From: Microbacterium sp. Gd 4-13
GTDB taxonomy: Bacteria; Actinomycetota; Actinomycetes; Actinomycetales; Microbacteriaceae
DNA: 64,000 bases
Assembly (NCBI RefSeq): GCF_003095395.1
Contig: NZ_QEIJ01000001.1
Span: 868,001 to 932,000, forward strand
Reading direction: 5' to 3'
A program made the position numbers and the translations under genes. The notes beneath the pieces were generated by a model that saw nothing but the letters and a program-made list of their open reading frames with translations, did not search any database and had not been told where the DNA came from. This document shows, piece by piece, positions 1 to 8,970 of the stretch (positions are counted from its first letter, which is position 1; each line of letters starts with the position of its first letter).

Positions 1-2483
1 AGGCCGAGCAGCCCACGCATCTCGCTGTGGCCTTCGACACCTCCCGGCAGTCGTTCCGCACCCGCGAGTACACCGAGTACAAGGCCAACCGCTCCGAGAC
101 GCCGTCCGAGTTCAAGGGGCAGATCCCGATCCTCCAAGACTGTCTGGCGGCGATGAGTATCCCCGTCATCCAGAAAGAAGACTTCGAGGCCGACGACATC
201 CTCGCCACGCTCGCGACGCAGGGCGCCGCCGAGGGCTTCCACGTGCTGGTCTGCTCGGGCGATCGCGACACCATCCAGCTCGTCACCGACGACGTCACCC
301 TGCTCTATCCGAACGTTCAGGGCGTCTCGCAGTTGAAGCGCTACGACCCGACTGCCGTCGTCGAGAAGTATGGACTGCCACCGGCCCAGTACCCCGAGAT
401 CGCCGCTCTCGTCGGCGAGACGAGCGACAACCTGCCGGGCGTGCCCAAGGTCGGCGAGAAGACCGCCGTGAAGTGGCTGACCCAGTACGGCTCGCTCGAC
501 GCGCTGCTCGAGAACGCCGACAAGGTGACGGGCGTCGTCGGCAACAACCTGCGCGAGCACCTCGACGACGTGCGGCGCAACCGGCGCCTGAACCGTCTCC
601 TCACCGACGTCGAGCTTCCCCTGGCTCCCGCCGATCTCGCCGTACGGCCCATCGATGCCCAGGCCGTCCGCGACATCTTCGCGCGACTCGAGTTCCGCAC
701 CCTGTTGCCACGCGTGTTCGAGGCGGCGGGGGTAGACCAGTCGTCGGGAAGCAGCGCCGACGCGCCCACCGCCGAGGCACCCGCCTCGCCCGAGCTCGAC
801 GCCGCGGCACTGGCCGCCTGGGCCGGGTCTGCCGAGGGACAGGTCGCGGTCACCGTGGTCGTCGCCGGCGGGCAGCCGACGCGCCTCGGACTCGCGACGA
901 CGGATGCTGCGGCCGAGGGGGAGTGGACCCCCGAGCTGTCGACGGCCATCGCACCCTGGCTCGCCTCCTCCTCGCCGAAGGTGTTCGCCGACGCCAAGCC
1001 TCAGGTGAAGGCCCTCTCGCGAGCCGGTCTCGACGTCGGCGGGCTCGTCTTCGACGTCATCCTCGCCGGTTGGCTGCGGCGCCCGAGCTTCCCCGACAAA
1101 ACGCTCGCCGACCTCGTCGACCGCTACCTCGGCGAGAAGCTTCCCGAGGCAGACCCGACCCAGCTCGTACCCGAGACCGAGGGCGCAACGCCGGGGCAGG
1201 TCTCGTGGTTCACGCTCCGGGTCGCCGAAGCGCTGGCCGCCGAACTGCCCGACAGCGTGCGGCAGGTGTTCGACACCATCGAGCTGCCCACCCTTCGTAC
1301 GCTCGCGGCCATGGAGCTGGCCGGCGTCGCGGTGTCGCACGACAAGCTCTCGTCGTTCTCCGCCGAGTTGGGGTCGCGCGCCGACCGTCTCGCCGAGCAG
1401 GCCTATGCGGCGATCGGGCACGAGGTGAACCTCGGCTCGCCGAAGCAGCTGCAGGAGGTTCTGTTCGAAGAGCTGCAACTGCCGAAGACCCGCAAGACGA
1501 AGACGGGTTACTCGACGGATGCCGCGGTGCTGGCCGACCTGCAGGACTCCCATCCGCATGCGTTCCTCGATCTGCTCCTCCAGCACCGCGAAGCCACGAA
1601 GCTGCGGCAGATCATCGACTCCCTCGACGTCGCGATCGACGACGGCGGTCGCATCCACACCACCTACGTGCAGACCGGCAGCCAGACCGGGCGCCTGTCG
1701 AGCACCGACCCGAACCTTCAGAACATCCCGATCCGCAATGAGGAGAGCCGCCGCATCCGTGCCGCGTTCGAGGTCGGCGAGGGGTACGAGACCCTTCTCA
1801 CCGCCGACTACTCGCAGATCGAGATGCGGATCATGGCGCACCTGTCGGGCGACCCCGGCCTCATCGAGGCGTTCAACTCGGGCGAGGACCTCCACCGTTT
1901 CGTCGGCGCACGGGTCTTCGGCGTGACGCCCGAAGAGGTGACCGCACCGATGCGAACGAAGGTCAAGGCGATGTCGTACGGGCTCGTCTACGGGCTGTCG
2001 GCGTTCGGACTCTCGAAGCAGCTGCGCATCGAGCAGAGCGAGGCGAAACAGCTCATGATGGAGTACTTCGCGAGGTTCGGTGCCGTGCGCGACTACCTCC
2101 GCTCCTCGGTGGAGCAGGCCCGCATCGACGGGTACACCGAGACGATCTTCGGCCGCCGCCGCCCGTTCCCCGACCTGACGAGTCCCAACCGGGTGCTCCG
2201 CGAGAACGCCGAACGCGCGGCCCTCAACGCCCCCATCCAGGGGAGCGCCGCCGACATCATGAAGATCGCGCTCTTCCACATCCACGACGATCTGGTCGCC
2301 GCCGGTATGCGTTCCCGCGTGCTGCTCCAGATCCACGACGAGCTCGTGGTCGAAGTGGCCGCGGGGGAGTGGCAGCAGACAGAAGAGATCGTCCGCGCCC
2401 GCATGGGCGACGCCGCGACGCTCTCCGTGCCGCTCGACGTACAGATCGGGCGCGGGGGTGATTGGGACGAGGCAGGTCACTAG
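1..2483 (+). CDS. polA: DNA polymerase I, 5'-truncated by the window edge
   Basis: Family A DNA polymerase used in Okazaki-fragment processing and repair. The reading frame is open from base 3, and about 60 N-terminal residues lie outside the window. The visible part starts inside the 5' nuclease domain (FEADDILATLA, then the helix-hairpin-helix stretch GETSDNLPGVPKVGEKTA). The central 3'-5' exonuclease-like domain lacks recognisable DEDD carboxylates, as is usual in actinobacterial PolA, so proofreading is probably absent. The polymerase domain is complete: motif A DYSQIEMRI near base 1805, motif B MRTKVKAMSYGLVYG near 1950 and motif C IHDELVVEV near 2335. The TAG stop is also the start of a promoter -10 hexamer for the next gene. 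Confidence 0.98.
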   Translation, partial: AEQPTHLAVAFDTSRQSFRTREYTEYKANRSETPSEFKGQIPILQDCLAAMSIPVIQKEDFEADDILATLATQGAAEGFHVLVCSGDRDTIQLVTDDVTLLYPNVQGVSQLKRYDPTAVVEKYGLPPAQYPEIAALVGETSDNLPGVPKVGEKTAVKWLTQYGSLDALLENADKVTGVVGNNLREHLDDVRRNRRLNRLLTDVELPLAPADLAVRPIDAQAVRDIFARLEFRTLLPRVFEAAGVDQSSGSSADAPTAEAPASPELDAAALAAWAGSAEGQVAVTVVVAGGQPTRLGLATTDAAAEGEWTPELSTAIAPWLASSSPKVFADAKPQVKALSRAGLDVGGLVFDVILAGWLRRPSFPDKTLADLVDRYLGEKLPEADPTQLVPETEGATPGQVSWFTLRVAEALAAELPDSVRQVFDTIELPTLRTLAAMELAGVAVSHDKLSSFSAELGSRADRLAEQAYAAIGHEVNLGSPKQLQEVLFEELQLPKTRKTKTGYSTDAAVLADLQDSHPHAFLDLLLQHREATKLRQIIDSLDVAIDDGGRIHTTYVQTGSQTGRLSSTDPNLQNIPIRNEESRRIRAAFEVGEGYETLLTADYSQIEMRIMAHLSGDPGLIEAFNSGEDLHRFVGARVFGVTPEEVTAPMRTKVKAMSYGLVYGLSAFGLSKQLRIEQSEAKQLMMEYFARFGAVRDYLRSSVEQARIDGYTETIFGRRRPFPDLTSPNRVLRENAERAALNAPIQGSAADIMKIALFHIHDDLVAAGMRSRVLLQIHDELVVEVAAGEWQQTEEIVRARMGDAATLSVPLDVQIGRGGDWDEAGH

Positions 2484-2486
2484 GCT
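2481..2486 (+). promoter_or_regulatory. -10 hexamer of a leaderless promoter (DUF885 gene)
   Basis: TAGGCT lies exactly 6 nt before the ATG at 2493 and only 3 nt before an ATG at 2490. A transcript starting 6-7 nt after the hexamer would begin at 2493, which favours that start. The first three bases are the polA stop codon. Confidence 0.55.
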
Positions 2487-2492
2487 CGAATG

Positions 2493-4166
2493 ATGACCGA
2501 CGCTCCTCGTACCTCCACACCGATCGACGCGATCGCAGACGCCTGGGTCGACACTCTGGCCGAGATCTCGCCCACGACCGCGACGTACATCGGCCGATCC
2601 GAGTTCAACGACCGTTACGGCGACTACTCGCCCGACGGCCACGCACAGTACATCAGTGCCGTCCGCGACACGATCTCGAAGCTCGAGAGCGCTCAGCCCG
2701 TCGACGCGATCGACGCGGTCACCCAGGAAGACCTGCTGCGCGAGCTGAAGCTCGACGTCGAACTCGACGACGCGCAGTGGCACCTGCGCGACCTGAACGT
2801 CATCGCCTCTCCCGCGCAAGACATCCGTCAGGTGTTCGACCTCATGCCGACGGCGACCGTCGACGACTGGTCGGTGGTGGCCACGCGCATGCGAGCGCTG
2901 CCGTCGGCGATCGAAGGCTACGTCGAGACGCTCAAGGAGGGCATCGCGCAGGGCGTGGTGCCCGCCCGGCGCCAGGTCGTCGAGGTAGCGACGCAGATCG
3001 CCCGCTACACCTCCGACAGCGGCTTTTTCACCGAGTTCGCCGGTGACGCCGCCCCCGAGTCCGGGCAGCTCCCGGCCTCGCTCGCCCGGGATCTCGCCGA
3101 CAGCGCGAATGCGGCGCGTGTCGCCTACGACGCGCTGGGCCGCTTCCTCACGGCCGAACTCGCCCCCGTCGCGACCGAGAAGGACGCCGTCGGACGCGAG
3201 GTGTACCCGCTGCACTCCCGTCGCTTCCTCGGCGCCACGATCGACCTCGACGAGACCTACGAGTGGGGCGTTGAAGAACTCGCCCGCATGGTCGCCGAGC
3301 AGGAGTCCATCGCGAACGAGATCCTCCCCGGCGCCACCGTCGAGGAGGCCGTGGCGTTCCTCGAGAACGACCCGGCACGCAAGCTCCACGGCACCGAAGA
3401 GCTGCAGAAGTGGATGCAGGAGACGAGCGACCGCGCCGTCGCCGAACTGGGCGCGACCCACTTCGACATCCCCGAGCCCATCCGTCGGCTGGAGTGCATG
3501 ATCGCCCCGACGCGCGAGGGCGGCATCTACTACACCGGCCCGACCGACGACTTCTCGCGTCCGGGGCGTATGTGGTGGTCGGTCCCCGAGGGGGTCGACG
3601 ACTTCGACACGTGGCGCGAGCTCACGACCGTGTACCACGAGGGCGTTCCCGGACACCACCTGCAGATCGCGCAGGCGGTCTATAACCGTGCGCAGCTGAA
3701 CTCCTGGCGCCGACTCCTGGCCGGCACGTCGGGTCACGCCGAAGGGTGGGCGCTGTACGCCGAGAGGCTCATGGAGCAGCTCGGGTTCCTCGACGACCCC
3801 GCCGACCGACTCGGCATGCTCGACGGACAGCGCATGCGGGCAGCGCGTGTCGTTCTCGACATCGGCGTACACCTCGAGAAGCCGCGCCTGTCGGGCGACG
3901 GCGTGTGGGACCACGACTACGCGCTCGACTTCATGCGGCGCAACGTCAACATGTCCGACGAGTTCGTGCAGTTCGAGGTCAATCGCTATCTCGGATGGCC
4001 GGGCCAGGCGCCGTCATACAAGGTCGGGCAGCGCATCTGGGAGCAGGCACGTGACGAAGACCGCGACCGGCGCGGGGACGCCTTCGACATCAAGGACTTC
4101 CACAAGCGCGCGCTCGACATCGGAGGCGTCGGACTCGACACCCTCCGCAGCGCGCTCAAGAACTGA
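2493..4166 (+). CDS. DUF885 family protein (putative metallopeptidase-like)
   Basis: A 557-residue member of the DUF885 family, recognised by HEGVPGHHLQ (near base 3640), a gluzincin-like HExxxH-type metal-binding signature. Related sequences are usually annotated as uncharacterised carboxypeptidase-like proteins, and the substrate is unknown. There is no signal peptide or membrane segment, so it is probably cytosolic. ATG codons lie at 2490 and 2493; the promoter hexamer spacing favours 2493. It follows polA without a terminator but appears to carry its own leaderless promoter. The DUF885 assignment is firm; peptidase activity is inferred. Confidence 0.88.
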   Translation: MTDAPRTSTPIDAIADAWVDTLAEISPTTATYIGRSEFNDRYGDYSPDGHAQYISAVRDTISKLESAQPVDAIDAVTQEDLLRELKLDVELDDAQWHLRDLNVIASPAQDIRQVFDLMPTATVDDWSVVATRMRALPSAIEGYVETLKEGIAQGVVPARRQVVEVATQIARYTSDSGFFTEFAGDAAPESGQLPASLARDLADSANAARVAYDALGRFLTAELAPVATEKDAVGREVYPLHSRRFLGATIDLDETYEWGVEELARMVAEQESIANEILPGATVEEAVAFLENDPARKLHGTEELQKWMQETSDRAVAELGATHFDIPEPIRRLECMIAPTREGGIYYTGPTDDFSRPGRMWWSVPEGVDDFDTWRELTTVYHEGVPGHHLQIAQAVYNRAQLNSWRRLLAGTSGHAEGWALYAERLMEQLGFLDDPADRLGMLDGQRMRAARVVLDIGVHLEKPRLSGDGVWDHDYALDFMRRNVNMSDEFVQFEVNRYLGWPGQAPSYKVGQRIWEQARDEDRDRRGDAFDIKDFHKRALDIGGVGLDTLRSALKN

Positions 4167-4230
4167 CGCGGAGCGGGAATAGCCCGCGGGCACGATAGGT
4201 TCATTCAGGCGAATAGAAAAGAGGCTTGGC

Positions 4231-5265
4231 ATGGACGCAGTGCAACTCGGGCTCGATACGTTCGGCGACATCTCGCGGGGTGACGACGGGGCTCTTCAGA
4301 GCGACGCGCAGACGATTCGGAACGTCGTCGAGCAGGCGGTGCTCGCCGACCAGGTGGGACTGTCGTTCTTCGGCGTGGGGGAGCACCACCGCAAGGACTT
4401 CGCGGTGACGAGCCCCGAGATCGTTCTGGCGGCGGCCGCTGCCCGGACGACGTCGATCCACCTCGGCACCGCGGTGACCGTGCTGTCGTCGGACGACCCG
4501 GTGCGCGTGTACGAGCGGTTCGCCACGCTCGATGCCGTCTCGAACGGTCGCGCCGAGGTCATCCTCGGCCGGGGCTCGTTCATCGAGTCGTTCCCGCTCT
4601 TCGGGTACGACCTGCGCGACTACGAAGTGCTCTTCGAGGAGAAGCTCGACCTGTTCTCGCAGCTCCTGCATGAGAAGCCGCTGACGTGGTCGGGAACGAC
4701 GCGTGCGCCGCTCGACGCAGCCGACGTGTACCCGAAGACCGAGAACGGGCTCACCGCCTGGGTCGGGGTCGGCGGTTCGCCCGAGTCGGTCGTCCGAGCC
4801 GCGCGTTACGGCTTCGGGCTGGTGCTGGCGATCATCGGCGGCCCGTCCCACCGGTTCGCGCCCTTCGCCGACCTCTACCGACGCTCTCTGGAGTCGTTCG
4901 AGCGGCCCACCCTTCCGATCTCGATCCACTCACCGGGCCACATCGCCGAGACCGACCAGCAGGCCTGGGATGAAGCGTACGAGGGCGTCGCCGAGCTGAA
5001 CAACGTCATCGGCGCCGAGCGCGGGTGGCCGACGTACAACCGGCTCCGCTTCCAGCACGATGTCGGCCCGGAGGGGGCTCTGTACGTCGGATCGCCCGAG
5101 ACCGTCGCGCGCAAGATCGCAGACACGGTCCGAACGATCGGCGCATCGCGGTTCCAGATGAAGTTCGCGAGCGGATCGCTCGCCCACTCCAAGCTCATGT
5201 CGAGCATCGAGCTCTACGGCACCCGGGTGCTCCCGCTCGTTCGCGACATGCTGGCGTCCGACTGA
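4231..5265 (+). CDS. LLM-class flavin-dependent oxidoreductase
   Basis: A 344-residue luciferase-like monooxygenase fold protein of the Atu2307/SP_0267-type subgroup, typified by the N-terminal LGLDTFGD. The motif GVGEHHRKDFAVTSPE and the block GRGSFIESFPLFGYDL match the flavin-binding region of this subgroup. Such proteins use FMNH2 or F420; which one is used here cannot be read from the sequence. The ATG at 4231 is preceded by AAAAGAGG at a normal distance, so unlike its neighbours this gene has a conventional leader. A TAGGTT hexamer at 4195-4200 is a plausible -10. The gene is monocistronic or loosely linked to the MFS gene 25 nt downstream. Confidence 0.88.
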   Translation: MDAVQLGLDTFGDISRGDDGALQSDAQTIRNVVEQAVLADQVGLSFFGVGEHHRKDFAVTSPEIVLAAAAARTTSIHLGTAVTVLSSDDPVRVYERFATLDAVSNGRAEVILGRGSFIESFPLFGYDLRDYEVLFEEKLDLFSQLLHEKPLTWSGTTRAPLDAADVYPKTENGLTAWVGVGGSPESVVRAARYGFGLVLAIIGGPSHRFAPFADLYRRSLESFERPTLPISIHSPGHIAETDQQAWDEAYEGVAELNNVIGAERGWPTYNRLRFQHDVGPEGALYVGSPETVARKIADTVRTIGASRFQMKFASGSLAHSKLMSSIELYGTRVLPLVRDMLASD

Positions 5266-5278
5266 GCCCGACGACTCT

Positions 5279-5284
5279 TACGCT
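5279..5284 (+). promoter_or_regulatory. -10 hexamer of a leaderless promoter (MFS gene)
   Basis: TACGCT lies 6 nt before the ATG at 5291 and directly abuts an in-frame GTG at 5285. The 6-nt spacing seen across this window supports the ATG at 5291. Confidence 0.5.
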
Positions 5285-5290
5285 GTGTCC

Positions 5291-6640
5291 ATGAGCGACG
5301 CCCCGCCGTCCACCGCTGCGACCATCTCGGAGCAGCTCGACGACCTTCCTTTCACCCGTCGGCATCTGAAGATCCTCAGCGGATCGGGTCTCGGTTGGGC
5401 CCTCGACGCGATGGACGTCGGGCTCATCTCGTTCATCATCGCCACCCTCGCGGTGCAGTGGAGCCTGCAGCCGGGGGAGACGGCGTGGATCGCGTCGATC
5501 GGCTTCGTCGGCATGGCCATCGGCGCCAGCGTGGGCGGTCTCTTGGCCGACCGCTTCGGTCGGCGCCAGGTGTTCGCTCTCACACTCGTCGTCTACGGCG
5601 TCGCAACCGGAGCCAGCGCGCTGGTCGGCGGGCTCGTCGCTCTGCTGGTGCTGCGATTCTTCGTCGGCCTGGGCCTCGGCGCCGAGCTGCCGGTCGCCTC
5701 CACCTACGTCAGCGAGTTCGCTCCCGCTCGCATCCGCGGACGTGTCATCGTCATCCTCGAGGCGTTCTGGGCCGTGGGATGGACCGCCGCCGCGCTGATC
5801 GGCTTCTTCGTCATCCCCACGTCACCCGACGGGTGGCGCTGGGCCTTCGCGCTGGGCGCGATCCCGGCCGTCTACGCGCTGATCGTGCGCTGGGGTCTTC
5901 CCGAGTCACCGCGGTGGCTGGCCCGCCGCGGGCGGGCGACCGAAGCGGCGGCCATCGTGGCCGATCTGCAGCGGTCTGCCGGTCGCCTGCCGTCCGCACC
6001 GCCGCTGTCCGACACGACGCCCGCCGCGGCGAAAGACGCCGGGGGACGTCTGGCGGCGCTGTGGACCCCGGAGTTCCGGCTGCGCACCGCGAGCCTGTGG
6101 GTGCTCTGGTTCTGCGTGAACTTCTCGTACTACGGCGCGTTCATCTGGATTCCCACCATCCTGGTGTCGCAGGGCTACGACCTGGTGAGGTCGTTCGGGT
6201 TCACGCTCATCATCACGCTCGCCCAGCTGCCCGGTTATGCCGTGGCCGCCTGGCTGATCGAGGTGTGGGGGCGCCGCGCGACGCTCGCTGTCTTCCTCGC
6301 CGGCTCCGCCGTGTCAGCCGTGCTGTTCGGGACGGCGACCGGCGAGGTCTCGGTGATCGCCGCGGGCATGGCCCTGTCGTTCTTCAACCTGGGTGCCTGG
6401 GGAGCGCTCTATGCCGTCTCTCCCGAGACGTATCCCACGTCGCTGCGCGCCACCGGATCGGGCTGGGCCGCCGGCATCGGGAGGATCGCGTCGATCCTCG
6501 CGCCCCTGTCGGTGCCCCCGCTTCTCGCCTGGGGTGGCGCGCCGCTCCTCTTCGTGGTCTTCGCCGCATTCTTCACGGTGGCGGTGGTGGCATCGTTCGG
6601 CGTCGCAGACCACCGTGGCCGCGCACTCGACGACCGCTGA
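5291..6640 (+). CDS. MFS transporter (metabolite:proton symporter type)
   Basis: A 449-residue, 12-helix major facilitator of the sugar/aromatic-acid porter type. Visible signatures are the loop motif GGLLADRFGRRQVFAL after helix 2, RIRGRVIVILEAFWAVGW, a long central cytoplasmic loop (GLPESPRWLARRGRATEA) and PETYPTSLRATGSGWA near the C-terminus. These features fit uptake of an organic acid or sugar, but no substrate can be named. The ATG at 5291 is chosen over the GTG at 5285 from the promoter spacing. It is followed after 18 nt by the GDSL hydrolase, which has its own promoter. Confidence 0.88.
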   Translation: MSDAPPSTAATISEQLDDLPFTRRHLKILSGSGLGWALDAMDVGLISFIIATLAVQWSLQPGETAWIASIGFVGMAIGASVGGLLADRFGRRQVFALTLVVYGVATGASALVGGLVALLVLRFFVGLGLGAELPVASTYVSEFAPARIRGRVIVILEAFWAVGWTAAALIGFFVIPTSPDGWRWAFALGAIPAVYALIVRWGLPESPRWLARRGRATEAAAIVADLQRSAGRLPSAPPLSDTTPAAAKDAGGRLAALWTPEFRLRTASLWVLWFCVNFSYYGAFIWIPTILVSQGYDLVRSFGFTLIITLAQLPGYAVAAWLIEVWGRRATLAVFLAGSAVSAVLFGTATGEVSVIAAGMALSFFNLGAWGALYAVSPETYPTSLRATGSGWAAGIGRIASILAPLSVPPLLAWGGAPLLFVVFAAFFTVAVVASFGVADHRGRALDDR

Positions 6641-6658
6641 CGCGCCTAGGCTGAACAC

Positions 6659-7420
6659 GTGGCCTCCGTTCGCTTCGTCGCCATCGGCGACTCCTTCACC
6701 GAGGGCGTGGGCGACGAGCTCCCCGACGGCACCGTCCGCGGGTGGGCCGATCTCGCGGCTCAGGGGTGGGCGGATGCGGCGGGGGAGCCGATCTCGTACG
6801 CCAACCTCGCGATCCGCGGCAAACTTGCCGGGCCGATCGTCGAAGAGCAGCTGGAGCCGGCACTCGCCCTCGGACCGACCCACCTGTCGTTCAACGGCGG
6901 CGGAAACGACATGCTCCGGCCGCGGGCCGATATGGAGCGCATCGCCGACCTGTTCTCGCGTGTCAGAGACCGGTGCGACGAGGCCGGCGTGCAGCTCATC
7001 TTTCTCTCCGGGGCGAACCCGTCGTTCCATCTGCCTCTCGGCCGGGTCGTCCAGCGCCGTGGCGACCTGCTCTCGGACGCGGTGCTCGCGCGAGTGTCAG
7101 ATCGCTCGGACATCGTCCGGGCTCTCAACTGGCCAGATAGGGAGTTGTCGCAGGAGTCGTATTGGTCGCCCGATCGGCTGCACATGAACGAGCGAGGCCA
7201 CCACCGTGTCGCCGCCCGCGTCATCGATGCGCTCGGCTACACCCCTCCGGCCGAGTGGTGGTCGCTTCCCACCCGCGACGGGGTGGTGGTGCCGCGCGGC
7301 GCCGCGTACTACCGCGAGCACGTGGCTCCGTGGGTACGACGACGACTGACCGGGCGGTCGTCGGGCGATGGCCGTCAGGCCAAGTTCGCCGACTGGGTTG
7401 AACTCACCCCCGCGGGTTGA
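6659..7420 (+). CDS. SGNH/GDSL-family hydrolase
   Basis: A 253-residue esterase/lipase-like protein. Block I is AIGDSFTEGVGD with the nucleophilic Ser, block III is GGGNDM, and block V DRLHMNERGHHRVA carries the Asp/His pair. There is no signal peptide, so it is probably cytoplasmic. The GTG at 6659 lies exactly 6 nt after TAGGCT (6647-6652), indicating a leaderless mRNA. It is a paralogue of the gene at 52479-53327, and both end with a similar W-V-x-RRL/SSGD/QAK tail. Its 3' end overlaps the convergent reductase gene by 17 nt. Confidence 0.9.
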   Translation: MASVRFVAIGDSFTEGVGDELPDGTVRGWADLAAQGWADAAGEPISYANLAIRGKLAGPIVEEQLEPALALGPTHLSFNGGGNDMLRPRADMERIADLFSRVRDRCDEAGVQLIFLSGANPSFHLPLGRVVQRRGDLLSDAVLARVSDRSDIVRALNWPDRELSQESYWSPDRLHMNERGHHRVAARVIDALGYTPPAEWWSLPTRDGVVVPRGAAYYREHVAPWVRRRLTGRSSGDGRQAKFADWVELTPAG

Positions 7421-7967
7421 CCCGGTATACGAGCTCGGCGAACTGCCCCCGCTGACGCACCTGCTCGAGACGGAGCCGGTCGGCCTCGAGGCGCCGGGGA
7501 AGCAGCGGCCTCCCCGACGGTAATACGACCGGGGCGACCGAGACGCGCACCTCGTCAAGACGGTCGACATCGGCGAACTGACCGACGAGGTCGCCGCCGC
7601 CGACGATCCAGACGTCTTTCCCTGCGGCCGCGGCGACGACTGCCTCGACCCACTCGGCCACGGGTCCGTGCACGAAGGTGACGTCGGCGCCCTCCGGGGT
7701 GCGGAACTGACGATGGGTCACCACGAAGCACGGAAGCGATCCGTACGTCGCCGCCCACGAGCCGGGGTTCTCCGCCTCGTCGTTCGCCCACACCCATTCG
7801 TATGTCGTCGCTCCCATGACGAAGGCCCCGACCCCGGCGAGGAATCCCGCGAAGTCGTCGGCGGCCTCGGGGGCTCCCGGCACGGCGAACAGCCAGCCGA
7901 GCGAGTCGGCGTCATCGGCGAGGAACCCGTTCAGAGTGGTGGCGGTGTTGTAGACGATCCGGGTCAT
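7404..7967 (-). CDS. Dihydrofolate reductase family (RibD C-terminal) protein
   Basis: A 187-residue RibD_C/DHFR-like protein beginning MTRIVYNTATTLNGFLADD, typical of the uncharacterised actinobacterial DfrA-like oxidoreductases. The block FVMGATTYEWVW and the nucleotide-binding segment DVWIVGGGDLVGQF are characteristic. Pterin or flavin reduction is possible; the substrate is unknown. Longer upstream open frame exists, but the ATG at 7967 is preferred because TACCCT (7975-7980 on the minus strand) precedes it by 7 nt, giving a leaderless start. Confidence 0.85.
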   Translation of the reverse strand: MTRIVYNTATTLNGFLADDADSLGWLFAVPGAPEAADDFAGFLAGVGAFVMGATTYEWVWANDEAENPGSWAATYGSLPCFVVTHRQFRTPEGADVTFVHGPVAEWVEAVVAAAAGKDVWIVGGGDLVGQFADVDRLDEVRVSVAPVVLPSGRPLLPRRLEADRLRLEQVRQRGQFAELVYRVNPRG

Positions 7968-8027
7968 GGTCGCCAGGGTAGAGCGAACCTCCGACACGCA
8001 ACCGCCGCGAGGCGCTCGAAGAACGTA

Positions 8028-8088
8028 AGACATCCCTATCGGCTGAGACAACCCGCCAGGCGCGATGTATCGGCCGATTGCGATGTCT
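8028..8088. repeat. Imperfect palindromic repeat element, copy 1
   Basis: A 61-bp element bounded by AGACATC (8028-8034) and its inverse GATGTCT (8082-8088). Internal arms around ATCGGC/GCCGAT surround a GCCAGGCG centre. The same layout, with better-preserved arms, recurs at 49239-49301. It sits in the 241-bp gap between the reductase gene and the DUF6458 gene. It resembles a REP/MITE-like intergenic palindrome; its function is unknown. Confidence 0.65.
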
Positions 8089-8208
8089 GACCCGTGGGCC
8101 CACGGGTGGATCCGCAGCATCCGGCCCGTGTCAAGCCCTCAGCGCTACGGCCTCCGCCCTGTCATCGTGTCGGAGTGCGGCACGTGCCGCCTCGAGAGGA
8201 GAGCTGTC

Positions 8209-8463
8209 ATGAGCATCGGAGCCGGAATCGCGCTGTTTGTCATCGGCGCCATCCTCGCGTTCGCCGTCAACGTCGACGTGCCGGGAGTCAACCTCGACAT
8301 GATCGGCTACATCCTCATGGGTGCCGGCGCGCTCGTCTTCCTCATCGGCATCATCCTCATGGTGCGTCGCCGTCAGACGGATACCGTCACCCGCACCGCC
8401 GTCGATCCGACAGCGGGGGAGCGCGTCACCCGCCAGACCACGCGTTCCGACGACACTCTCTAA
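8209..8463 (+). CDS. DUF6458 small membrane protein
   Basis: An 84-residue protein with two predicted transmembrane helices (about residues 3-20 and 30-50) and a short Arg/Thr-rich cytoplasmic tail. The segment FAVNVDVPGVNLDMIGYI between and within the helices is the hallmark of the DUF6458 family, which is widespread in actinobacteria and of unknown function. The ATG at 8209 has a strong ribosome-binding site, GAGAGGAGAG. The open frame extends upstream into the palindromic repeat, but that part does not look coding. Confidence 0.8.
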   Translation: MSIGAGIALFVIGAILAFAVNVDVPGVNLDMIGYILMGAGALVFLIGIILMVRRRQTDTVTRTAVDPTAGERVTRQTTRSDDTL

Positions 8464-8615
8464 GGGGTCCGGCCGACGGTCGCTCCGGTCGCGCGCGTGG
8501 GCGGCCACCCCCTTCGGGTTCGCGTGGTGCCCACGGTTGCCGTCGCTTCCCGACGCGCCGCGTCGGAGTCGGCGGCTTTCTCGTGACCACGTTCGCGGTG
8601 TACGTCGCCCACGAC

Positions 8616-8933
8616 ATGACGGCACCGGTCTCGGGCGGCGTGCTCGCCTCACTCCGCTCGCCGCGGATCGTCTCCACGCTCTTCGTCAGGATGCCGCGCA
8701 GCTACTTCGTCTGGTCGTGGACGATCCTCGCCGCGGTCGTCGCATCCGGTCTGGCCTTCGCCACCGGTTCGTTCTCGCTCACCGGCGTCGAGACCGTGGT
8801 CTTCGTGCTGATCTTCGGGTGGATCTCGCTCTTCGTGCGCTTTCTCGGTGTCGCGGGGCAGCACCCGGCGAAGCAGGACGCCGCGCCCCGCGCAGACCCG
8901 ACTTCTGCGGGTCGGTCTCGGGGAGAGGCGTAG
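8616..8933 (+). CDS. Hypothetical small membrane protein
   Basis: About 105 residues if it starts at the ATG at 8616; an in-frame GTG at 8583 is an alternative. Two hydrophobic helices are visible (FVWSWTILAAVVASGLAFA and VETVVFVLIFGWISLFVRFL), followed by a polar Ala/Arg-rich tail. I recognise no family. Neither candidate start has a good ribosome-binding site or a leaderless hexamer, so the N-terminus is uncertain. The helices favour a real gene over a chance frame. Confidence 0.5.
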   Translation: MTAPVSGGVLASLRSPRIVSTLFVRMPRSYFVWSWTILAAVVASGLAFATGSFSLTGVETVVFVLIFGWISLFVRFLGVAGQHPAKQDAAPRADPTSAGRSRGEA

Positions 8934-8970
8934 GCACCGATCCTGGACCGCGCGCGGCGGCTTGCCGACG

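Noticed and set aside
800..1150. Functional 3'-5' proofreading domain in PolA
   Set aside because: The D-x-E and other carboxylate motifs are not visible; actinobacterial PolA usually lacks this activity.
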